A DNA stretch of 64,000 bases from Plasmopara viticola (Eukaryota > Oomycota > Peronosporomycetes > Peronosporales > Peronosporaceae). The first letter of the stretch is position 1. Each line of letters starts with the position of its first letter. The stretch spans positions 2,517,608 to 2,581,607 of the forward strand of contig MBPM02000002.1 in assembly GCA_001695595.3 (NCBI GenBank), written 5' to 3'. The notes below the pieces were generated by a model, which saw nothing but the letters and a program-made list of their open reading frames with translations, did no database searches and had not been told where the DNA came from. The translations under genes and the position numbers were made by a program. Of this stretch, positions 44,161 through 55,345 are shown piece after piece.

Positions 44161-45045
44161 TAATTACAAGATGACTCGTTTCTCACCGAGTGACCGTGAG
44201 CACCCTTAATCGAACTCTTGAACATGACATGACCAATGCCACTTTGTAACACAGTTGCGGAAGAAGCTTATCAAAGATAGGTCGTAGGGCTAGGGTTTAA
44301 GAACGAGTGGGACGAGGTCGGTAAAGGAAGAGAAGTCTCAGTTGCATAAAGCAAATAATACGTGATATGGGAGTCATCCCGCTGTCGTCGCACAAGCATC
44401 GATTGATTGATTGATTGATAAAAAAGGTAAAATGCGTATAGATGTTTAAAAGGAATGTGACACGAGATTTGTTGAAAATGAACATAAAGCGGTTGATCAA
44501 AAGTGGGGTGGGACATAAAATGAAGAGCTATTACAATTTTTTGTCTTTCTAAAGCTTAATTGGTGGCTTTCAGCCATAAACGACTACCATTGTAACAGCT
44601 ATCCTTCTTCTTTAGTTCTTCGAACGAATATCGCAAACTTTTCTAGATATTTTACTGGGAATGGTGATCAACGCTTGAAGCTCAAGCGGAGGTTGTTGCA
44701 TCAGTAAGTCAGCCGCACACCAAGCGAAGAATGGCACCACAATAACATGCCACTCTTCGTTGATCGTATTTTTGCCAAGGAAATGACTAGTGTTCTGCAA
44801 CCGTCTTCATCGACAGGTTGTCTTTTTACGCCAATCTAAGGTCCAGTTGTCTTGTAATTTCTGGAATATAAGAGTCCTCATTGTTGTAAAAGATTTCTCG
44901 ATCTGAAGAAATTTAGATTAAATATAGTTGAATGTTAGGATTCGGGGTGACAGCATTGGATGGCTGAGAGTCACCAGCTAAGCCTAAGCAAGAAAAATAT
45001 TCACAAGAGCTCTTTATTTAATATTCTTTCTCATTTTGCTTTAAG
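44161..45045. other. No gene recognised, short tetranucleotide repeat
   Basis: Spacer between two gypsy copies. It includes a GATT tandem tract (GATTGATTGATTGATTGAT) at about 44401-44420. No coding feature seen. Confidence 0.5.
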
Positions 45046-45049
45046 CACC

Positions 45050-45830
45050 TAATGCTTCTCTTTCACTGCATTTTGTCCTGCTCGCCGCCCAAATAAATTC
45101 TTGAGCAATTAACCTCCGAAGAAGCTTCCTTCGCGGCTGTGTTCTATAGTAGCGCTTGTTGTGTCAAGTTCAAGAGCTCAGAGTAAGGTACTCATGGTCG
45201 CAAAGTGAAGACCTAGTCATCATGTGCCAATTTGTACAAGCCACAGCCACATAGTAGAAAGTGTTAGATTGCACTGGGTGGTTTATAAGGCACGATGTTA
45301 ACGTTCAATATTTATTCCGTGTGGTCGCACGCTAGTACGGTGCAAACATCTGGAGCTCCTTATGTTAATCTGTGATAAAGTGCTTTTCCGTTTTAGTATA
45401 TCCCTACCGCTAAAGTTTTTAAAAAACTTTCAGCTAATAAATTCCTTGATTTTTCTTGATCCACATTCATTGCTATTGAGCTGTTTCGTTTGGCTTCGTT
45501 TGTGGAACCTGAAAAACTAGTGAGCTCACAAACTCATCTATAAACACCCCTGAGCTCCTGATGAGCCATATCAAGAAGCTCGACAAGCTTTGAAAGGACT
45601 TGTGACTAGCAACGACAAAACGACTGAACCTCATCCAACTCTCCCTCTCATTTAAAAAAAAATTCCGGATTGTAAGGACAAAGACGCCAGGAACTAACTT
45701 CGCGATATCACTGAACGCCTACAGCGTCGTATCCAGCAAGCCTACAAAATTTGGAAAGCTCACTAGACCACTTCATCCCTGTCAAACATTTTTCTTTATT
45801 TCTACTCTTGTGCTTTCCAAATTTTGGGTA
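45050..45830 (+). repeat. Ty3/gypsy leader/LTR region, copy C
   Basis: Same-strand match to 26780-27550: GCTCGCCGCCCAAA, ACAAGCCACAGCCACATAGTAG near 45236, CGCACGCTAGTACGG near 45326 and GAGCTGTTTCGTTTGGCTTC near 45477. A matching 3' LTR after the integrase end near 50.4 kb was not found, so either that LTR is lost or this region is mostly leader. Confidence 0.6.
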
Positions 45831-45839
45831 GGTTATACA

Positions 45840-47420
45840 AAGAACACTGAGAAGTCCGACAGGTATGGTCTAGCAAAGAGGCAATACGCTTGAGCGTCCA
45901 TGTTCAAGCCTAAAACCTCGTCAAAAGAGCAAAGGGGCGCTATTAATGATATCAAAGCTTTACAGTCAACGTCGCGCTTAAGAACACGAGATCTAACTTC
46001 ACGAGATGCGGCGAAGGCAAGTGGCCGAGCGGATTCGACCGTTAAAAGTCACCTACAAAACAGGACAAATTAGCAACGCAACAACTATTGCTGCATCTCA
46101 TTCAGAAATAAGTGCAACATAGATCCCGAATATAGCTTAAATGAAAACCTAAAAATATTAGGCTAACGAATGCTTCGAGTATCTCACCGCATCAAGAGGT
46201 AAGCAGAAGATATAGAAGTTTCCTCTTCATGAATTTATATGTGAAAACATTAGCTATAGATTTTTACAATCGAACAGCAACACGCTAATATGCATCACTT
46301 GATGACAACGGAGTCGTCAGACCTTATCGATCTTATTTTGTAAACTTTAAGTACATGAGCGTGCACAAGACATGAGTGCCGTGTCAAATTCAACTGTGGA
46401 CACGCTTCAGGCTTAATAATTTGAAGTGTATTCTTCAAAAGCGGATACTTCACATGAAGCAAAAAAGACTATTCACAAAACTCCATAGGTTCCAGAATTT
46501 GATTTCCTTATAATTGGTGATCGAAAAAGGTTTCTTGTCTCGAATAGTCGACTGAAAGAGACCGCAACATAGCCAAAGACTACCTGGACGAATTGTCTCA
46601 AAAAGGTCTTAAAGTTCGAGTTTGCCCATTACTCATGTATGTCAATTCGTTTATCGAATTAATGCTCAAGACATTGCCAATGAAAATGGGTCATCGTGCT
46701 AAGTGGTCACGACCCTAAGAATTACAAGCGCTTCGAATAGAGAAAAAACAAGAGCGACGGCTGAATTTAGCAGCAATATGCAACAATTGTGGCACATTAA
46801 ACTGCATATATTCGCAGTGTAACGCTTCCAATTGTTTGGAAACGAAATTTGGTATCAAAGGAGCACTACATGCTGTTTTAAAAGCAGAAACTCAAGCTTT
46901 TGAAGACATTGGTCAAGACTGATCCATCACGACAATGCATGCATTCCTTACGTCGTTTCCAAATCCAGAAGAGTGAGATAATTAAGTCGAACTTATGTTG
47001 TCGAATGTCATCGGCGAACCGTGCATTTCAATTCGCAAACATTATGTTTCCTTCAGCACAAGGATCGCTTTATGCCTTGACTTTTCCTGATAACTAGGCT
47101 GAAAGTATCGGCAATATGTGACTTCTTGAGCAGATATCGACTAGGGCGCAGGATGCACGACACCTTGCATCGACACGGAGCATCGTGGGGCAAATTAACT
47201 AATCCTGCCGAAGCAACGTCCGGCCAAATAAGATAACGCAAGGAACGCATGATCAGCGCCGCAATAACTTTGACTTCTGTCAGCAGAGAGGTAACTATGA
47301 CCTTATAGAGATGACACAGTTATCAATTCTCAGAAATTGCAAGAAGGTTGCGTCGCAACAAAGACTTAAGTGCTGTATTCATCAACAACCGCACGATATA
47401 AGAGAGCCGAGTCTATAAAG
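45840..47420 (+). pseudogene. Ty3/gypsy gag-protease remnant, copy C
   Basis: It parallels copy A: gag start near 45840 (GAAGTCCGACAGGTATGGTC against GAAGTCCTGCAAGTATGGCC), ACTTGATGACAACGGAGTC near 46297, and CAACAAAGACTTAAGTGCTG near 47358, which corresponds to the LRHNKDIEAVF segment. Stops interrupt every frame. Divergence from copy A is high, so the insertions are old. Confidence 0.6.
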
Positions 47421-47839
47421 TTTAAAGATGGGAATATGTCAAGATAATCAGGCGCATACGAGGCTAAGAAAGTATGCAATTACAGTATTTCGCACCGAAA
47501 TTTCTAGCAAGACACCTCCAGTACGGAAAGTAGTTTAGCTCGAACTTTTGCCCAAGCCTGGTACCAATCCTATATCTATAAAACAATGGTGTTTCAGTCC
47601 TGAACAGCGTAGAAAATTTGAAATGGACCAAAGAAAGTATCAAAACAGACAAATATGTCAAGATGTCTTTAGGCTTTCGCATTGTAACTATCGCCAGCAA
47701 AATCTAGCGAAAACCTAGCCAGCGATACTAATGGCGCGTAAGAATACACTTTTGACGCCATGTCCGAAAGTCATTGATTTTCGTGTATGGACCTACTTTG
47801 GGGGTCGTAACAGATACAGCTGCGTAAGCAAAATATATG

Positions 47840-48790
47840 GCCTATTTGAGTTTATAGCCATCTTCGGGGACTTAGCGGAAGCCCGGGTACGTTCCACCAG
47901 CTTGAGCAGAAAGTCTATTAAATCCAAAAAATGTGACCTTGACGACAATCTCGTGTTTACGTGAGAAAAAATGTGGCAGACCAAGCTAAGACTGTAAGCC
48001 ATATCCTATTACGGTGTAAAAAACAGCAATTATGCGTTCTGTCGTGCAAATGCTAGTTTTAGATGGATATTATTTTATTTCTTGAAGACTTTGTCAGACG
48101 GAAAGGCGTTCAAATAAACCGACAAAGTAAGTATGGTCAGTGCTTAGGACAAAGAAGTGCTATGGAGTGCTTCTGAGGCACGATTGTATCGTGTCTCAAG
48201 GTATTGCTAAATATTTGCGCGATTTGCAGAGCCACCCCACAACAGCTTCGACGTAAATGCTCACTAGAAGCAATCGAGCAGTCGGAGGATCAACTACGCT
48301 TTTTCACGAAACACAAGTGTCGCTCGACGCTTGAACCGGCTTTAGATCTTTCGGGTTGTTTAAAGCCATTTAAGATTTAAATGGATGCCTCACACTCCAC
48401 GATCGGAAGAGAATTTCTCCTGCTCATGAGCAAGATCTACTTGCAATTATGCATGAGCAAAAAGTATGGCGTGTGCATCTTATCGATTGATCTTTCACGT
48501 TCGAAACGGATCATAAAAGTATGGAGATGCTCCTGACACAAAAGGCAACAAATCGTAGAGCAGCTCGATGGCTTTACGAGCTCGCTCCATTCAAGCCTTT
48601 TTTAAAGCGTGTTCTCGGTGGAACAAGCCATGAGGTGGATGCACTGTCGCGCAATACGGAGTTCGAGAATAAAGCTTTCCAAGTAAGCTTGCAAGAGCTC
48701 CTGGAAGCTGCTAAGAATCGCGAGATCGTGGCGACAATCAGAATTAACAAGGTAACAGTTGCTCAATTCGCAAATACAGTGCATATGTGA
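47840..48790 (+). pseudogene. Ty3/gypsy reverse transcriptase and RNase H remnant, copy C
   Basis: The peptide GLSGSPGTFHQLEQKVY from 47865 is the conserved RT segment preceding the catalytic YxDD region; DDNLVFT follows near 47944. Later fragments are RCKKQQLCVLSCKC and DFVRRKGVQIN, then MDASHSTIG, the RNase H start, near 48380. The open frame 48521-48790 has MEMLLTQKATNRRAARWL, GGTSHEVDALSR (the RNase H end) and SLQELLEAAKNREIVATI. The RT catalytic palm is disrupted by stops and frameshifts. Confidence 0.75.
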
Positions 48791-50420
48791 AATAGAGACG
48801 TACAGTACATCATCAAGAAGCTGAAAAAGGAGAGAGGTTGTGACAAAGTACATATGGCAGTATGATATCTTGTATTACCAAATGAGACTGCACGACACAA
48901 ATTATAGACGGCAAAATTATGCAAGATAGCGTCTCCTGTAAAATCCAACTCTATGTCGGCAGGCTACCCGGGACTTCACTGAACATATCTGGCCATACGT
49001 CGGAAATACTGCTGGCCGAAAATAGTTAATTTCAGCTAGCCACTTGCGAAATGTGTCAGTGTAACGAGTCTAGGCAAACTTGGTCGCCCGTATTACTTAT
49101 TTCTATGCATTCATCAAGATGCAGATAGGTCGATATTTCAATGAGCTTAGTCATGTCTAACGTAATCCAATTAGGAGCCCGTAGAGAATCTTGAGAGTCC
49201 GTATAGATCTAAAGAAGGTTTCCGGACTCATCATCGGCTTGTATTGGGAGTCCAAATAGATGAACCTGCATACTTTCTAACAATATATATGACGTACTGT
49301 CGTCATCGGCATCTTAGTCGGCAGCAATAACTGCGTAATTTAGTTGCACGAATAATACATCTGCATTGGTACTATCCATTGAATTTGACCATATTGTCGC
49401 CAGTGTGATTGTTAAACGCTAAACAATAAAGGCTGCGTTCACCGTATCGAAGACCAAGGACGACACTGCAAAAGTAGCGAAGGCAACTATATAGAGATTC
49501 ATGGTATGTTAACGACCATTGTTTCTGACCTAGCGACCAAGTTTACATTCATAACCTAGCGACCAAGTTTACATTCAAACTTTACCGAGAAATCGCGTTT
49601 GCTGTAGCGTAATTCGTCTACAGCTTTTAGGCCGCAAACGGTAGGGAGTTACTGATTATTTTGAGATAATATTCACTCAGCTCAAAGTGGTTGGGATGAC
49701 TTTATGCATCAAGAGAAGGTAGCCTTTCGACGCGTACACTCTACAACTGGACTGTCATCGTTCGATGTGAGATCAAAACATGTTCCTTATATACCTAGTA
49801 ATGTGGCATCCGGTACAAAACTTTGCAGCTCAAAAACGTCAGCACGAGAAGTTTTGCTTCGTTACGATACATTTGTAAGATCGCACAAAACAGAATGAAT
49901 GGAGCACAAGAGCGCATATAGTGCTATTAAGACAAGACGAGACTTGTCCAAGAAGACGAAGAAGATGACATGGTGCTTCTGGATGACAAAAGTCTGGACG
50001 TTCGTCACAATTTTGCTAAATTAGATTAACTCGCGCCAAGATACAACAGCCCATTCCAGATCGGGAAAAACTTTGCGGGGCCTCTATGAGTTTAAAATTA
50101 TCTAAGAAATTAAGCTGCATCCAGTGTTATACACTTCACTGTTCAAACCGGACCGTTAGGACCCCAACCGTCGAACGAAAGCTCTAAGGTACAACTCGTT
50201 GAAGCCGTCATTGGATTGTTCACGTCAAAACGGAAGCCGCAGTACAAAATTCGGAGGCTTAATGAAAATAAAAAGGAAGAAGTTTGCCACTACAGAGCTA
50301 AATCATTAACCTTACAAAGGCTTAAAAAATATATCTCGCTTAAGTTGCCTGCTTTGGCGTCTGAAGAAGCACTTTAAATTCGTTGAAATACTCGATCAGC
50401 AAACATTTTGTGACGCAAAA
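48791..50420 (+). pseudogene. Ty3/gypsy integrase remnant, copy C
   Basis: The zinc-binding start is poorly preserved, with CEMCQCN near 49050. The frame 49704-49898 carries HSTTGLSSFDV, the usual ...TTGxSPF motif at the end of the integrase core. Near 49970, MVLLDDKSLDVRHNFAKLD and LAPRYNSPFQIGKN match the GPY/F-type C-terminal module. Remnants near 50270-50370 (KKEEVCHYRAKSLTL) might be a chromodomain, but that is weak. All parts are frame-broken. Confidence 0.65.
49528..49577 (+). repeat. Short tandem duplication inside gypsy remnant
   Basis: The 23-bp unit ACCTAGCGACCAAGTTTACATTC occurs twice in tandem with a few bases between. The copies are identical, so this is a recent local duplication in otherwise decayed DNA. 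Confidence 0.8.
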
Positions 50421-52290
50421 GTTTATCACAAAGGATCTGTCCACGGTGGTCGATCTGAGCCGAAATCAAACAGAATATGCTTTTTATAATGCCTATTTTG
50501 GACTTTAAGGAGTACAGGTTATGGTGCAATGTACGAGCAAGGGTTTTAAAGGGAAGCCGGTATCAGCTTTGCGTTGGCAAGCCACACGAACAATGTGTAT
50601 AGCACAATTGGAAAGGAAACTTCTTGGGGGGTCGATTGTCGAGTAAGGCTTGTGTGGCTTGTGCGACTGGTGGCGTAAATCAGCATAGGAAATGTATTAG
50701 CTGCTTGAAGCAGATTGATGATGGAGAGCTCTTACGGTTTTTTATCTTGCCACAGCCTAATTGTTGGTCCTTAGTCATCAATTTAAAGCCTATCATAATC
50801 TACCTAAATGCTTACATCTGCTAGATGATTTTCACCAAAATAATCTCTTGACTTCCAAAGATTATGGGACGCCTGGGATGCCTGGATCTCAAGTCTTTGG
50901 TCTGAAACTCTGCAGCCAACTTGTACCCGATTTTAGTACCCACGAAGATCAATCAATTTTCACTTCCCAACTCATTCACTGCTGACATCAACATAGTCAT
51001 CGCCTGTTTTATGTCGTTTGCCTCTCGGTTCGCGATAAAAGCGAGGCCGACAACATTCACGTATGCGAGATTAATTAGCGACTTAGTTCTTAATGCACCC
51101 TGCCGAGCATTAACATCTTTGATAGCCGTACATACTGTAACCGCCGAGGTCATTGCGCTACCGACTCCCTTATGAACCCGAATCATTTTTGCGTTAACTT
51201 CTTACCACGCGGCAATCCGAGTTTGTATAATCAAGGGGCGAAGCAAAATCGAAAACCGCCTTTATTGGACCGGTCGTGTCAATGCATTTGGTAAAAAGGC
51301 AAAATTTGCAAGGGTGGCGGTCAAAGTTGTCTCTGCCTTTTCAAAAGATGTATAGAAAGAGAAAAGTGGCAGTCACCTCGTTGGGATATCCCATCTGTCT
51401 TCGCAAACCCAGCGGCGTACGACGTAACAAAGAGCGTATCGACCATTTATAAGATGATGGAGGTTCCAAAAAGGCCGATTGTTTGACTATCATCGCGCGA
51501 ATGCCTTAGTGCAGAAAATTGCACCATTTTACCCCTTATGAAACCTTAAAACTACGACTAAGAACAAAACAACAATCATGCTGGTGCCGGAATAGGTGTG
51601 ACTTCAATTTGAATCAAGTGATGACGTGTGACCACGGCTTGATCAAGCGGCCCACTGTAGGAAGTGTGGTGCATATGGCGGTGAAAAAAAGGTGGCGAAT
51701 GTTGAAGTCTTCGCTCGCAATTTTGAGTTGGACTTCGCCATTCTGGAGTTATTAAATCCGATCATTTATTGCTTAATGGAGTGGAAGCCCAGGTAATTCG
51801 AGATCACGTTATGATCTTGGGATGGCATCGATTCGACTGCAAGTTGACGGACCTTACGAGAGCAATCTGGAATTTTCACCGGCAGCGTGCATTGTCATCA
51901 CTTCACACATTGTGCACTTTATGTATTCGTATATGAGAAGCTCGATGCTGCACGTTTTGTTGAAGAAGTATTTTATAATGGTATACATCTATTGACCGCA
52001 AAAAAGTTGTCAAGGATCGCTTAAATGATGTAGAAGAATCTCTGGACGTTATTGTGAGATGCGGACTAGCTCAAGAGTGTTAAACTCTTCTGCTCATTGA
52101 ATTAAAAGCGTAATTAAGGAGTGCCACTTCGTGGGTTAATTTAACGAAATAGACAGCTCGGTCGCAAATTGCATTTGTGATAGTAGGGCGAAAAGCCGAT
52201 ATCGCAAAGTCAATTTTTACATCATACTACTCTATTACTATGACTATTTTATCTAAAATGTAGTGTGGCGTACATGAGCCGTATTCTAAT
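50421..52290. other. No gene recognised between gypsy copy C and the DHHC gene
   Basis: Possible decayed retroelement sequence, but no diagnostic motif could be followed. The final ~150 bp presumably hold the promoter of the DHHC gene; no clear initiator was seen. Confidence 0.45.
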
Positions 52291-52317
52291 GTGTGTAGAT
52301 GTTATTTTAGTAGTCCG

Positions 52318-53344
52318 ATGGGCTGCTGCGAGTCGCGCGCATTAAAGCTGCTGCGCTACGTGTTGCCATGCGTGATCATCGGAGTCATTGCATATCTATA
52401 CACTTCGTTCGTCGTCTTTGCACAAACCCGTGTGCTACAAGCCGGCGCATCGCACTGGGAGCTGCTCCTTTTCCACGTTATGACGTTCCTGTTGTGTTGG
52501 TCACTTGCGCAGACGCTGCGTTCAAACGATTCATTTCTACCGCGGTACACGCTCACTGAAAAAAATATTCTTGAGCTTAAGCTACAAATGGTCGATCCTG
52601 CTAATACACTGGTTGAGACAAAGATGAATGGCACCATCCGCACGTGCCGCAAGTGCCGCACGCTGAAACCAGATCGAGCTCATCACTGTAGTACCTGCAA
52701 GCGTTGCGTGCTGAAAATGGACCACCACTGCATCTACATTAACAAGTACGTACATGGTAAGATTGCAAACTGTACAACTTGGACCCAATTTAAATTTATC
52801 ACTGGCATGTTCCAGATGTATCGGCTATTTCAACTATAAATTTTTTCTACTCTTCCTCGGTTGGAGTGCAGCAACATGCCTATATCAAAGCAAATTACTC
52901 TTCTGCTACGTATTGGCCGAGAGTTTGGATCGGGTTGGAACGCTCTATTTCTTCGGCAAGCTAAGGCTTTTAAATTTGCATGTGCAGGTTGGAACAAAAT
53001 TAGACAATGACTGGTAGCCTGTTGCTAATGAATTATGGTCTGCGATGTGACAGATTGTTTGCTTGTTTTTTGGCAGCACTATTCTGGGTCTGGCACTTCT
53101 GTGTTTCTATCTGATGCATCTGTACTTCGTAGCTTATAATTTTAGCACTCTCGAGTTTTTGGAAAAGCGAGACGACCCCGACTACGTTAATTACTATCAT
53201 GTCGGTATCTTGCGAAATGTCCAAGAAGTCTTTGGCACCACGCGCGAGTTCCTGTTTTGGTTTGTGCCGGTGCACAGCCCTAGCTTTCGAAAACGAGATG
53301 GAAAGACGTTTCCGCTAAATCGCACTATTGTTAAGAATGACTAG
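52318..53344 (+). CDS. DHHC-type protein S-acyltransferase (palmitoyltransferase)
   Basis: Exons 52318-52745, 52816-53013 and 53077-53344 give a 297-residue protein. Splicing is inferred from GT-AG borders and from restoring the family sequence; both introns are phase 2. Order: membrane segments at ~14-34 and ~47-67, the cysteine-rich DHHC domain ~110-150 (CRKCRTLKPDRAHHC, CKRCVLKMDHHC with the catalytic Cys at 138), a third segment FFLLFLGWSAATCLYQ, and a fourth TILGLALLCFYLMHLYFV followed by STLEFLE, matching the TTxE motif. Such enzymes attach palmitate to cysteines of membrane proteins in the Golgi, ER or plasma membrane. The ATG at 52318 (MGCCES) is preferred to 52291 because it starts just before the first membrane segment. 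The usual CPW and NCVG residues are changed to CIY and KCIG. Confidence 0.88.
52746..52815 (+). other. Intron 1 of the DHHC gene (70 bp)
   Basis: It begins GTACGT and ends TTCCAG. Removing it joins AA to A, making a lysine codon, and directly connects DHHCIYINK to CIGYFNYKFF, exactly as required by the DHHC domain. Without splicing the frame ends at 52839. Confidence 0.88.
53014..53076 (+). other. Intron 2 of the DHHC gene (63 bp)
   Basis: It begins GTAGCC, contains a branch-like TGCTAATG, and ends with a T-rich tract and GGCAG. Its length is a multiple of three and it contains two in-frame stops (TAG at 53015, TGA near 53048). Removal gives ...KLDNDC-TILGLALL, restoring the fourth membrane segment. 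Retention would truncate the enzyme. Confidence 0.75.
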
Positions 53345-53466
53345 AAATAGAATGATATTATCTTTAACTATTGTGCATAGTAGTAGCGGTAAGCTGTAAG
53401 ATATTACTCCTGAGCACGCAGAAAGATACTTCGAGTAATAAAATTTAATAGTTTAAGAGGCTACCC

Positions 53467-54288
53467 ATGATCGTACCCGACACTACTGACGTAAGAGCTA
53501 TCGATGGCTTCTTTGCTTTCAAGTCTCTAGCTGAAAACAATGCGACCACGCCGCTGTCATTATTCAAGCGCTTTGAACTGGTGCCAGCGTCCTGGAACGA
53601 CTTCCAGGAGAAAGTGGCGCAACTCGACACGGAAACACGACTAGATGGAACGCCCCGACAAATTAAGGTTGTGTACTTCTTGCGCCATGCGGAGGGTACG
53701 CACAACGAGGCACACAACAAATACGGCTCACCTCGATGGGAGGATGAATTCGCTTGCACGGACGCATTTCTAGATGCCCCTTTGACTCCATTCGGCCTTC
53801 AAGACGCACGAAAACAAGGGCATGCAAGTGTCCAGGCAGAGCTAGATCGAGGCATGCCACCCATCGAGAAAGTCGTAGTTTCGCCTATTTCTCGTGCCAT
53901 TCAGACAGCGCAAACTTTTTTCACAAGGGAACAAGTTCCAGATGAGCCCTTTACGTGCATTGAAAATTGTCGCGAGATCCTCGATCGCCATACGTGTAAC
54001 AAGCGGCGGACGCTTTCCGAGCTTAAGCGCAGGTTTCCGTGTGTTGACTTTTCAAGATTAAAAGATGAAGAGGATCAGTTGTGGTCTGCTACAAAGCGCG
54101 AGACGACGGAGGAAATCCAAAAGCGTGCACGGGAATTTTTGCGCGAGCTTTTCTGTGAAATACCGAATCGTTACGTAGTTGTAGTGGCGCACTTGAGCAT
54201 TATAGAGGCGATTTGCGCCGTCACGTTGGGTCTACAAGTGCGTCCTAGTAATTGCGAGGTTATCCCCACAGTACTTGAAGCACTATGA
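53467..54288 (+). CDS. Histidine phosphatase superfamily (phosphoglycerate-mutase-like) protein
   Basis: An intronless gene of 273 codons. The catalytic set is present: R73-H74 in FLRHAEGTHN (H74 takes the phosphate), R143 in SPISRAIQTA, E170 in ENCREILDRHTCNKR, and H242 in VVVVAHLSI. The ExxxxHxCxxR-type segment and the RHAEGxHN start match the branch of cytosolic phosphoglycerate-mutase-like phosphatases known from plants, fungi and oomycetes. The natural substrate of that branch is mostly unclear, so a glycolytic mutase role should not be assumed. The ~65 residues before the catalytic domain carry no signal peptide, so cytosolic. It starts 122 bp after the DHHC gene stop on the same strand. 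The start at 53467 is the first ATG in the frame. Confidence 0.9.
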   Translation: MIVPDTTDVRAIDGFFAFKSLAENNATTPLSLFKRFELVPASWNDFQEKVAQLDTETRLDGTPRQIKVVYFLRHAEGTHNEAHNKYGSPRWEDEFACTDAFLDAPLTPFGLQDARKQGHASVQAELDRGMPPIEKVVVSPISRAIQTAQTFFTREQVPDEPFTCIENCREILDRHTCNKRRTLSELKRRFPCVDFSRLKDEEDQLWSATKRETTEEIQKRAREFLRELFCEIPNRYVVVVAHLSIIEAICAVTLGLQVRPSNCEVIPTVLEAL

Positions 54289-54985
54289 GCTGTGCTAGTA
54301 GATCGACCATCACATTGACTATTAGCTTATCATTTGAGGCAGCGTATCTTGATATCTCAAGCATTATAAAATACTTTTTATTGGTGGTAACTTGTCCGAC
54401 TTCTTTCACATCTGCCATGTATAGATAGATACAGATGGCACATAAATTGCTATGTTAGGTAGGTAGGTCCCAATATCTTTCAGACTTTGCTGAATAGCTA
54501 CAGTTTAATTTAAGGGGCATCGGCAATTTTTTCAAACACTGGTTCGCTGATTATATACCGCCAGATTTGGGCTACAGGCGATGCAAATGCGATAGCTATT
54601 AAACTACGCCAACAATAACAAAATCTAAAGTTGTTAATGATGTTTCGTGTTTAGGAGGCTTTTCAAGACTTGATGCCTCGGTCATGGCGCAGAGAATTCA
54701 ACTGTTCGGAAAAGGTAGAGACCGTTTCAAACAGTTGAGGTCTCTGTTTAAGAACATAAAAGTCTTGAGCACATATCGCATTCTGTAAAATGACAGACGA
54801 ACATTGACATAAAAAGAATTATTTAGACGTGTTCGACACACTAGTTTCTTGGACAAGTAAATTGTGACAAATTTTACTGGAATTTACACCAGAAGCTACC
54901 ATTACTTTACGGCGCATTTTAATGCGAAGCCGGCTTTTATATGTAACGGATCATTGCATTCGTCTTCACTTGGTGTTAGATAACA
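54289..54985. other. No gene recognised
   Basis: 3' flank of the phosphatase gene. Short unsupported frames only. Confidence 0.55.
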
Positions 54986-54989
54986 TCCA

Positions 54990-55345
54990 ATAGAAGAGTG
55001 ATAAATGTTATGCATCATTCTTTACCCATTACAAATTTATTGAATGACATAGACTGCTACAAAACTTAAATACTGACATTTTCAAACACCATTGCAGGTC
55101 CTGGTTCCCACTTAGTCCAGCAACGTTTCGCCGCCCGCTGTACACGCGTAGACTTCAGTTTGTCGAAGTCATCTTGAGCAATTGCTGGACTTTTAGCTAA
55201 CAGAAATATCGTCACATCAGGTACCTTACAACATTGCCTCTGCAACATCTTCTTCCCTTTACAGACCATCTGTACCGTTGCCGCATCACCATCTCTGCAT
55301 CATTGTGACGGGCCAATTTGTAAAGCCATGCGTTAATGTGAAAGG
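54990..55345 (-). other. Possible helical-protein remnant, frame-shifted
   Basis: On the minus strand, one frame reads FHINAWLYKLARHNDAEM (about 55340-55285) and the overlapping frame 55269-55066 reads VTIFLLAKSPAIAQDDFDKL. Both are helix-like with W, Y and L at intervals reminiscent of oomycete WY-fold effector modules. They lie in different frames, no signal peptide or RxLR motif is visible, and the similarity is weak. It may be a decayed effector gene or chance. Confidence 0.22.
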
